Shown here one piece after another: positions 1 through 8,856 of a DNA stretch of 63,537 nucleotides. The translations under genes and the position numbers were made by a program. Where the stretch lies: contig WHTY01000018.1 of assembly GCA_009377475.1 (NCBI GenBank), positions 1-63,537 on the forward strand, read 5' to 3'. The notes under the pieces are model-generated. The model did not search any database, had not been told where the DNA came from, and worked only from the letters and a program-made list of their open reading frames with translations. How positions within the stretch are numbered: the first letter of the stretch is position 1; each line of letters opens with the position of its first letter. The DNA comes from Actinophytocola sp. Its GTDB lineage: Bacteria > Actinomycetota > Actinomycetes > Mycobacteriales > Pseudonocardiaceae.

Positions 1-1220
1 CCGGTCAGCGCGGCAGCGGCAGCGGTCTCCGGCGAGCAGAGCCACACGGAATCTTCCCTGGTCCCCGACCGCCCAGGGAAGTTCCGCGGGAAGGTGCGCA
101 ACGAGTTGTGCCCGACGGCGGGTGCCTGGCCCATCCCGATGCACCCCATGCATCCGGACTGGTGAATCCGCGCACCGGACGAGATCAGGTCGAACGTCGC
201 ACCCATCTTGGTGAGGTCGGCGAAGATCTGCCGCGACGTCGGGTTGACGTCGAAGCTCACGCCCCCGGCGGTCTGCCGCCCGCGCACCATGGCCGCCGCG
301 ATCGCGAAGTCCCGCAGCCCGGGGTTGGCCGACGACCCGATCACCACCTGCTGCACCGGGTTGCCCGCCGCCTCGCGCACCGAGACGACGTTGTCCGGCG
401 CGGACGGCCGCGCGATCAGCGGCTCCACCGTGCTCAGGTCGACCTCGTCGGTGACGTCGTACTCGGCACCCTCGTCGGCGGCCAGTGGCACAAAGTCATC
501 GCCTCGGTCCTGCGCGCGCAGGAACGAGGCCACCGCATCGTCGCTCGGGAACACCGACGTCGTCGCGCCCAGCTCAGCGCCCATGTTGGCGATGACGTGC
601 CGGTCCATCGCAGAGAGCCCCGCGAGCCCGTCCCCGTGGTACTCGATGATGCGGTTCACCCCGCCGGACACCGAGTGCCGCCGCAGCAGCTCCAGGATGA
701 CGTCTTTCGCCGACGTCCAGGGCGGCAGCTCGCCGGTCAGCCGGATGCCCCAGATCTCCGGCATCCGCAGGTACACCGGCTGACCCGCGATGGCGCGGGC
801 GACGTCGAGGCCGCCGGTGCCGATGGCGAGCATGCCGAGCGAACCGGCGGCGGGGGTGTGGGAGTCGGAGCCGACCATGCTCGCGCCCGGCACGCCGAAC
901 CGCTGCATGTGCGTTGGATGCGAGACGCCGTTGCCCGGCTTGGAGTACCAGATGCCGTACCGGCGGCAGGCGGAGCGCAGGAAGGTGTGGTCCTCTGCGT
1001 TGCGCTCGTCGGCCTGCAACAGGTTGTGGTCGACGTACTGGACGCTGACGTCGGCCTGGGTTCGGTCCAGCCCGATCGCCTCCAGCTCCTGCATGACCAG
1101 GGTGCCGGTGGCGTCCTGGGTCAACGTCTGGTCGATGCCGAGCGCGATCTCCTCGCCCGGCGTCATCGTGCCCTCGCGGAGGTGTGACTCGATCAGCTTC
1201 GCCGCCAACGTGCGTGCCAT
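1..1220 (-). CDS. Aconitate hydratase, Aquifex-type (partial, 3' end outside window)
   Basis: Isomerises citrate and isocitrate in the TCA cycle through a cytoplasmic [4Fe-4S] enzyme. About 406 codons are visible; the C-terminal part lies beyond base 1. The start ATG at 1220 gives MARTLAAKLIESHL. Visible family motifs are the substrate-domain stretch GSDSHTPAAG, and a cluster segment GCMGCIGMGQAP near residue 355, whose CxxC supplies two iron-sulfur ligands. This is followed by NSLRTFPRNFPGRSGT, typical of the shorter aconitases of Actinobacteria. The position where classical aconitases carry the first cysteine ligand (SCTN) reads GSSAN here. The gene is divergent from the glycan operon across 157 bp. 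Family assignment is from memory of these motifs; the function is confident, the exact subfamily less so. Confidence 0.9.
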   Translation of the reverse strand, partial: MARTLAAKLIESHLREGTMTPGEEIALGIDQTLTQDATGTLVMQELEAIGLDRTQADVSVQYVDHNLLQADERNAEDHTFLRSACRRYGIWYSKPGNGVSHPTHMQRFGVPGASMVGSDSHTPAAGSLGMLAIGTGGLDVARAIAGQPVYLRMPEIWGIRLTGELPPWTSAKDVILELLRRHSVSGGVNRIIEYHGDGLAGLSAMDRHVIANMGAELGATTSVFPSDDAVASFLRAQDRGDDFVPLAADEGAEYDVTDEVDLSTVEPLIARPSAPDNVVSVREAAGNPVQQVVIGSSANPGLRDFAIAAAMVRGRQTAGGVSFDVNPTSRQIFADLTKMGATFDLISSGARIHQSGCMGCIGMGQAPAVGHNSLRTFPRNFPGRSGTREDSVWLCSPETAAAAALT

Positions 1221-1377
1221 GCCAACCGGGTACCTCACCCGTGCGGACAGCAAACCGGAACGTCATGCCACGGAAACCCGTAACGGAACGAAGTAGACGG
1301 TCGAACCTAGCAACGACACTTTCCTCACACGTCACGGACATCGGGTCTCACGCGGACCCGAGGGAGGCGGCCTCGGG

Positions 1378-2683
<1,306 letters not shown>

Positions 2684-2694
<11 letters not shown>

Positions 2695-3889
2695 AGCACT
2701 CATCCTCGTGGAGAACCTCTCGGTGCCGTTCGACCGCAGGGTGTGGCAGGAGTGCACCACGCTGCGCGACGCGGGCTGGGAGGTGCACGTCATCTGCCCG
2801 CGCGGCGAGAAGCAGGACACCGAGGCCGAGGTCGTGCTGGACGACGTCCACATCCACCGCTACCCGCTGCGGCCCGCGACCGGCGGCCCGCGGGGCTACG
2901 CGCGGGAGTACGGGCTCGCGCTGGCGCACACGTTGTGGCGGGCCCTGCGACTGACACTGCGGCTGGGCCGCTTTGATGTGGTGCACGCCTGCAATCCGCC
3001 CGACATGCTGTTCCTGGTCGGGGCGGTGCTGAAGGTGCGCGGTGCGCGATTTGTCTTCGACCAGCACGACCTGGTGCCGGAGCTGTACCTGTCGCGGTTC
3101 AACCGGGGCGAGGACGCGTTGTATCGGGCGGTCTGCCTGGCCGAACGACTGACCTACCGCACCGCTGACGTCGTCATCGCCACCAACGAGAGCTACCGCC
3201 GCACCGCGATCGCGCGCGGCGGCAAGGCACCCGATGACGTCGTCGTGGTGCGTAGCGCCCCGGCCGTGGAGCGGTTCGAGCAGGTCCCGGCCGAGCCGGA
3301 GCTGAAGCGGGGCAAGCCGCACCTGCTGTGCTATCTGGGCGTGATGGGTCCGCAGGACGGCGTGGACTACGCGTTGCGGGCGCTGGCGAAACTGCGCGAC
3401 GACGTGGGCCGGACCGACTGGCACGCGGTGTTCGTCGGCGCGGGCGACACCTTCGACGCGATGGTGCGGCTCGCCGACGACCTCGGCCTCGCCGACCAGG
3501 TGGAGTTCACCGGCCGCATCCCGGACGCCGACCTGCTGCGGTACCTGTCCACCGCCGACGTCTGCCTCGCGCCCGACCCGCGCAATCCGCTCAACGACGT
3601 CTCCACGATGAACAAGATCATGGAGTACATGGCGATGGCGCGGCCCATCGTGTCGTTCGATCTGACCGAGGCGCGGGTGTCGGCTGGCGAGGCGGCCGTG
3701 TACGCCACGCCGAACGACGAGCTGGACTTCGCCAAGCAGATCGCGCGGCTGCTGGACGACCCGGAGGAGCGGCGGCGGATGGGCGAGATCGGGCAGGGAC
3801 GAGTCAGCGGGCCGCTGTCGTGGCGGGAGTCGGCGACGGCGTTGCTGGCCGCCTACGACCGCGCCGCGAATCGGACAAACAATCGGTAG
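2684..3889 (+). CDS. GT4 family glycosyltransferase
   Basis: Transfers a sugar from a nucleotide donor to a lipid-linked glycan at the inner face of the membrane (GT-B fold). About 401 residues. The N-terminal acceptor domain begins ALILVENLSVPFDRRVW. The C-terminal donor domain contains TGRIPDADLLRYLSTADVCL and the conserved acidic region NDVSTMNKIMEYMA around residues 305-320. I chose the TTG at 2684 because it follows an AGAAGGGA site at good spacing and overlaps the 3' end of the dehydrogenase; a longer in-frame extension upstream only mirrors the other reading frame of that gene. Donor and acceptor cannot be read from the sequence. Confidence 0.88.
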
Positions 3890-4044
3890 CAGGTGCATTC
3901 TTCACAACATGTCCATCACGGCCGTTGATTCCCCGCCGGATCACCGTAACGGTGCACGAGTTGTGGCGACCTTCCAAGCAACACCCGCTCGCGGGAGCTA
4001 CCGCTCTGGAGCGCGCCCGCCCACGCCAGTGAGGGGATCACGCA

Positions 4045-5373
4045 GTGACTGACGAGGTCGTGCGACTGACCATGATCGGCCAAGTGCTGCGCAAGCGTTG
4101 GCTCGCGCTCACCGCCATCACCATCGCGGGGGCGCTGGTCGGAGCGGCTGCGTCGCTGGTGGTCTCCCCCGGCTACCAGGCGACGAGCCAGGTCCTGCTC
4201 CGTGGCCAGCAGGCCGACACCGAGTTCGACGCGCAGGCCCAGCTCGCCACCAGCTCGACCGTGCTGGATCGCGCGGCCGCCGCGCTCGGCTGGGACGACA
4301 CCGGCGCCGACCTGCGCGATTCCGTCGACGCCACCGTCTCAGAAGGCGGCCTGTTGGAGATCACCGGCACCGCCGACACCCCAAGCGAGGCGCAGCAGCT
4401 CACCGACCAGGTCGCCGCCGAGTACGTCACCTTCGCCAATGAGCTGATCACCACGACCACCGACGCGTCGACGCAGGTGCGGTTGGAGCGGCTTGAGGCG
4501 CTGCGTCAGCAGGTCGAGATCACCAACGAGCAGATCAACCGGCTGCACCGCGCGTCGACGCGAGGCAACCTGACGTTGGACACGGTGCGTGCCCGCACGG
4601 AGCTGGAGTCGTTGCGCAAGGATCTGGCCGAGGCGATGGCGCAGCTGGACGAGGCGGCGGCGTCCCCTGGCGGGCAGGAGCCGCTTGTCATCGGTCCCGC
4701 GGCGGCGCCGACGGGCAAGGCGTCGCCCACCATGACGCACCTGGCCGCGGGCGGTGCGGCGGTGTTCTTGCTGCTCGGCGGTTTCGGGTTCCTGCTCGCC
4801 GCCCGCGCAGACACCCGGCTGCGGGAGACCGGCGAGATCGGCGCGGCCCTCGGCGTTCCGGTGTCCGGCACGCTGCCGGTGCCGGACGAGCGCACCCGCC
4901 CGAGACGGTGGCGGCGTTCGCGCGGTGAGCCAAGCAGCGACGACCCGGCCGACGACCCGCAGGTCAGCCGTGTGCTGCACCGGCTCGCGGCGAACGACGA
5001 CCGCCCGCTGCTACTCGTCGCGGCCGACGACGACCCGCTCGCGCACCGCGCGGTGACGCGGCTCGCCTTGGCGGCAGGCGCCGACGCCACGCGACGGACC
5101 GTGCTGCGGATCGCCCACATCGACCCCGCAGAACCCGTGTTGGACGTCAGCGACGACGTCGGCAGCGCGGTGCTGGTACTCAGCGCAAGCACCCGCACCG
5201 GCTGGGAGCTGGTCGGCATCTCGCTCGCCTGCGCCGACGCCGGACACCCGCTGGCCGGGTCGGTGCTGGCCGAACGCGCGGCACGCCCGGTGACTGCGCA
5301 GGCGCAGACGACGGCCGCGCAGCAAGACGAGACAGCCGAACCGGAACAAGCGACACCGGCGGAGTCGTCATGA
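4045..5373 (+). CDS. Wzz-like chain-length/export co-factor with a degenerate kinase-like tail
   Basis: Probable polysaccharide co-polymerase that sets chain length or export in the cytoplasmic membrane. The 442-residue protein has a membrane helix at about residues 20-38, an extracytoplasmic Wzz domain with a coiled-coil stretch (about 140-200), a second helix at about 233-253, and a cytoplasmic tail. The tail has LLLVAADDDPLAHRAV and a later AVLVLSAS strand arranged like a bacterial tyrosine kinase ATPase, but the Walker A GKS is absent. GTG start with an AGGGGATC site; 155 bp after the GT4 gene, and it overlaps the next gene by ATGA. The pseudo-kinase reading is my inference from strand order. 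Confidence 0.78.
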   Translation: MTDEVVRLTMIGQVLRKRWLALTAITIAGALVGAAASLVVSPGYQATSQVLLRGQQADTEFDAQAQLATSSTVLDRAAAALGWDDTGADLRDSVDATVSEGGLLEITGTADTPSEAQQLTDQVAAEYVTFANELITTTTDASTQVRLERLEALRQQVEITNEQINRLHRASTRGNLTLDTVRARTELESLRKDLAEAMAQLDEAAASPGGQEPLVIGPAAAPTGKASPTMTHLAAGGAAVFLLLGGFGFLLAARADTRLRETGEIGAALGVPVSGTLPVPDERTRPRRWRRSRGEPSSDDPADDPQVSRVLHRLAANDDRPLLLVAADDDPLAHRAVTRLALAAGADATRRTVLRIAHIDPAEPVLDVSDDVGSAVLVLSASTRTGWELVGISLACADAGHPLAGSVLAERAARPVTAQAQTTAAQQDETAEPEQATPAESS

Positions 5374-6920
5374 CGGCGCCGAAGAACGGGCCCGAGAGCA
5401 CCCGGCCCACGCCGCTGCTTGACCTGCAGCAGCTCGTCGTCACGTTGCGCTGGCGCAAGCGGGTGTGGCTGTCCTGCGCGTTGCTCGGCCTGCTGGCGGG
5501 CACGTTGCTCGCGGTGTTCCTGCCGCCCCCGCCGACCGCCGTCACCCGGCTGCTGCTCGCGCACGAGAACGACTCGCCCACCGACAGCGGCACGCTGATG
5601 GACACCGACATCGCGCTGCTGGACACCGTGCGCATCGCCGAAGCGACGCTGCGGCGGCTCGGCTCCGAGGACGACCCGGCGGCGTTCCGGGAGTCCTACG
5701 AGGCCGAGGGGCTGACCAACAACGTCGTCAAAGTGACCGTCACCGCCGACTCCAGTGAGGACGCCGAGGCGAGGGCGCTGGCACTCGCCGAGACCTTCGT
5801 CGCCGACCACATCCGGCGCGCGCGAGAGACCGCGCAATCCGAGGCGGAGGCGCTGCGCGACCGGCGCACACAGGCCGAGGACGAGCTGGCGCGGGTGGAC
5901 GCGGCCATCGAGACCGCTGACGACGACAACGGCAGAAACCCGGCCGCCCTCGGATCGCTGTACGCCCGCAGGGCCGACGTCGCCGCGCAGGTGGCGGACC
6001 TCAGCAGGCGCGCGACCGAGGCCAGCATCGGCACCCCCGAGGTCGCGGCTGGCACCGACATCGTCGACGCGCCGCGGCTGCTCAAGCGCTCCGCGCCGAT
6101 GACCATCGTGACCTACGGCGGCGTCGGTGGCGTACTGGGACTCGCGGTGGGGCTCGCGCTGGCCGCCGCCGCGAGCGTCGTCCGCGACCGCCCAGTGCTG
6201 CGCCGCGACATCGCCGAACACCTCGGCGCGTCGGTGCTGGCGCAGGTGCCGCTCCGGCGCAGGGGCCCCGCGCGACTGCTGCACGGCCGCCGCAAGGCCG
6301 AACGCGCCAGGATCGCCGCAGCCGTCGCCAGGACGGTCGCTCCCGGCTCCGCCGACACCGCCGAGAAGACGCCGGTGTCGGTCCTCGAACTCGGGTGCGC
6401 GCCGACGGCCGCCGAACTGGCCGTCGACACCGCACTCGCGCTGCGACGTCCGGTGCTGCTGGTGGACGACGTGGGCAAGCGCGACGTCACCAAGCTGGTC
6501 AACCGCTGCGGCGACACGGTGCGCATCGTGACCGCCGCGGACTTCCTCAGCGGCGCGGACCGAGCTGGACCCCAGGAGTTGCCGCTCAGTATCAGCTCGG
6601 TCGGCCCCGGTGCGACGTGGACCGACCTGTCCGCGCTCGGCACCCAGACGGTGCTGGTCGTGCGCGCCGGACACGCGACGGCCGCGTGGCTGCACACCGT
6701 GGCGCGGCAGCTCGCCGACGCCGGGATCGTGGTGATCGGCATCGTGCTCGTGCAGCCGTATCCGAAGGACCGCACCGACGGAACGCTGTGGGACGGCGTG
6801 CACACCGCGCTCCGAGGACGCCTGCGCGCTGCCGAACGCGCCGCGCTGCCGAAGGGCAATCCCAGCACCAACGGCAAGGTGTCGCACCCGACGCTGACGC
6901 CAGAAGACGCGGAGGTGTAG
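5370..6920 (+). CDS. Second Wzz-like protein with a degenerate BY-kinase-like domain
   Basis: Likely partner of the preceding co-polymerase. 516 residues: membrane helix at about 28-50, extracytoplasmic Wzz domain with a long coiled coil (about 140-225, rich in Glu, Arg and Ala), a second helix at about 247-268, and a cytoplasmic domain. That domain contains VSVLELGCAPTAAELAV where BY-kinases have the P-loop. It then has PVLLVDD, resembling the Walker A' strand, and ends with a strand GIVVIGIVLVQP like the BY-kinase GvVlN segment. The glycine-lysine-serine needed for ATP is missing, and no tyrosine-rich tail follows. Translationally coupled to the gene upstream (ATGA) and 6 bp before the AsnB-like gene. 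Confidence 0.76.
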   Translation: MTAPKNGPESTRPTPLLDLQQLVVTLRWRKRVWLSCALLGLLAGTLLAVFLPPPPTAVTRLLLAHENDSPTDSGTLMDTDIALLDTVRIAEATLRRLGSEDDPAAFRESYEAEGLTNNVVKVTVTADSSEDAEARALALAETFVADHIRRARETAQSEAEALRDRRTQAEDELARVDAAIETADDDNGRNPAALGSLYARRADVAAQVADLSRRATEASIGTPEVAAGTDIVDAPRLLKRSAPMTIVTYGGVGGVLGLAVGLALAAAASVVRDRPVLRRDIAEHLGASVLAQVPLRRRGPARLLHGRRKAERARIAAAVARTVAPGSADTAEKTPVSVLELGCAPTAAELAVDTALALRRPVLLVDDVGKRDVTKLVNRCGDTVRIVTAADFLSGADRAGPQELPLSISSVGPGATWTDLSALGTQTVLVVRAGHATAAWLHTVARQLADAGIVVIGIVLVQPYPKDRTDGTLWDGVHTALRGRLRAAERAALPKGNPSTNGKVSHPTLTPEDAEV

Positions 6921-6926
6921 CGCGGC

Positions 6927-8846
6927 ATGTGCGGCATCGCGGGCAGCTACCGATGGCCGGACGGCGGGCCGCTCACCGACCGGCTCACCAAGGTCATCGC
7001 GCACCGGGGTCCGGACGCGACCGGCAGGTACAGCCACGCCGTCGGCGACAGCGAGGTCCACTTCGGACACGCGCGGCTGTCCATCATCGACCTGTCGGAG
7101 ACCGGCGCGCAGCCGATGGTCGCCGACGGTCTCGCGCTGACCTACAACGGCGAGCTGTACAACGCGCCCGAGCTGCGCGCGAAGCTGGCGGCGAACGGCG
7201 CGCGGTTCCGGGGCACGTCGGATACCGAGGTGTTGCTGCGTGCCTGGCAGCAGTGGGGCACCAACTGCCTCCCGATGCTGCGCGGGATGTTCGCGTTCGC
7301 GGTGTTCGACGAGCGCACCGGCGAGCTGACGCTGGCGCGCGACCAGCTCGGCATCAAGCCGCTCTACCTGCTGCGACGCGACGGCGGCCTGGTGTTCGCC
7401 TCCGAGCTGAAGGCGCTCGCCAGCCAGCTCGGCGACTCGCTGCACATTGACGACGCCGCGCTGGTCGCATCGTTGCTGTACTACTGGGTGCCGGACAGCC
7501 GGTGCTCGTTCCGCGAGGCGGAGAAGCTGCCGCCGGGGAGTTGGCTGCGGCTGCGCCCCGATGGCAGCGCCCAGCGGGGCACGTACTTCTCGCTGCGGGA
7601 CGTCGCTGACGCCGCTGCGGACGCCGGCACCCTCTCCCCCGCTGAGCTGCACGACGTGATCGCGGATTCCGCCCGCGCGCACCTGCGCGCCGACGTCCCG
7701 GTGGCGACGTTCCTCTCCGGCGGGCTCGACTCCAGCTACCTGACGGCGCTCGCGGCGCAGCAGCAGCCGGACATCTCCGCGTACACCATCGGGTTCCGCG
7801 CGGAAGACGCCAAGTTCGAGGCGATGCCGGACGACCTGCGCTACGCCCGCCAGGTCGCCGCCCGCTACGGCGTCGAGCTGCACGAGATCGAGATCGCCCC
7901 GGACGTCCACGACCTGTTGCCGCGCATGACGTACCACCTGGACGAGCCGATCGGCGACCCCGCCGCCATCAACACGTTCCTGATCTGCTCGGCCGCGCGC
8001 GAGGCCGGGGTGAAGGTGATGCTGTCCGGGATGGGCGCCGACGAGCTGTTCGGCGGCTACCGCAAGCACCTGGCGAACCTCATCGCCCGCCGCTACCAGC
8101 GCATCCCGGCTGCGCTGCGACGTCCGGTGCGCGCTGCGGTGGACCGGCTGCCGGTCGCGTCCGCGTGCCGGGGCTACCGGTCGGTGCGGTTCGCGAAGCG
8201 GTTCCTGTCGTTCGCGGATCTGCCGGAGGAAACCGCGTTCCGCCGCAGCTACACGCTCTACGACCGCGCCGAGCTGCTCGCCCTGATCAACCCGGATCTC
8301 GCGCCCGCCGTCGACGACGTGCTGACCGAGCACGCCGACACCTACCACGACACCGCGCTCACCGACGTCGTCAACCGGATGTGCCTGGCAGACGCCCGCA
8401 TGTTCCTGCCTGGGCTGAACCTCGGCTACACCGACCGCTCCAGCATGGCGGCGTCGACCGAGGTGCGGGTGCCGTTCGTGGACGTCGAGGTCGTCAAGGC
8501 GGCGTTCCGGATTCCTGGGAGGGAGAAGATCGCGGGCGGGCAGGGCAAGCTCGCGCTGAAGCGCGCGGCGTCCGAGGTGTTGCCGCCGGAGATCATCTAC
8601 CGGCCGAAGGGGCTGTTCAGCGCGCCGCTGCGGGCGTGGATGAGCCGCGACCTGGCGCCGTTGGTGCGCGAGGTGATCCACGACGGCGCGCTGGTGTCGT
8701 CCGGGTTCCTGCGCCGCGACGCGCTGGAGCGGCTGGCGACGGAGGACGCGACCGGCAGGGAGGACCGGAGCAAGCACCTCTGGCACGTCCTGACCTTGGA
8801 GTACTGGTACCGCGCCGCGATCGAGGCTGGGGCGAATCCGACGTGA
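6927..8846 (+). CDS. AsnB-like glutamine-dependent amidotransferase (asparagine synthase family)
   Basis: Class II amidotransferase that uses glutamine and ATP to amidate a carboxylate. 639 residues. The mature N-terminus starts with the nucleophile Cys2 (MCGIAGSYRW), followed by the glutaminase domain to about residue 190, then the ATP-pyrophosphatase domain with the PP-loop LSGGLDSSYL near residue 260. It is longer than housekeeping AsnB domains need, but is complete. In this setting, five genes after a uronate-forming dehydrogenase, a role in converting a glycan uronic acid to a uronamide is an inference; true asparagine synthesis cannot be excluded. Start ATG 7 bp after the Wzz stop. Confidence 0.85.
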   Translation: MCGIAGSYRWPDGGPLTDRLTKVIAHRGPDATGRYSHAVGDSEVHFGHARLSIIDLSETGAQPMVADGLALTYNGELYNAPELRAKLAANGARFRGTSDTEVLLRAWQQWGTNCLPMLRGMFAFAVFDERTGELTLARDQLGIKPLYLLRRDGGLVFASELKALASQLGDSLHIDDAALVASLLYYWVPDSRCSFREAEKLPPGSWLRLRPDGSAQRGTYFSLRDVADAAADAGTLSPAELHDVIADSARAHLRADVPVATFLSGGLDSSYLTALAAQQQPDISAYTIGFRAEDAKFEAMPDDLRYARQVAARYGVELHEIEIAPDVHDLLPRMTYHLDEPIGDPAAINTFLICSAAREAGVKVMLSGMGADELFGGYRKHLANLIARRYQRIPAALRRPVRAAVDRLPVASACRGYRSVRFAKRFLSFADLPEETAFRRSYTLYDRAELLALINPDLAPAVDDVLTEHADTYHDTALTDVVNRMCLADARMFLPGLNLGYTDRSSMAASTEVRVPFVDVEVVKAAFRIPGREKIAGGQGKLALKRAASEVLPPEIIYRPKGLFSAPLRAWMSRDLAPLVREVIHDGALVSSGFLRRDALERLATEDATGREDRSKHLWHVLTLEYWYRAAIEAGANPT

Positions 8847-8856
8847 AGGAGCGCAG

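Noticed and set aside
108..1341. Several plus- and minus-strand open frames over the aconitase gene
   Set aside because: They are out-of-frame or antisense to an aconitase frame with clear family motifs, and have Arg- and Pro-rich, non-family sequences.
4506..8786. A 1426-codon antisense open frame over the Wzz and AsnB genes
   Set aside because: It runs antisense to three well-supported genes and has the unnatural composition of GC-rich antisense frames.
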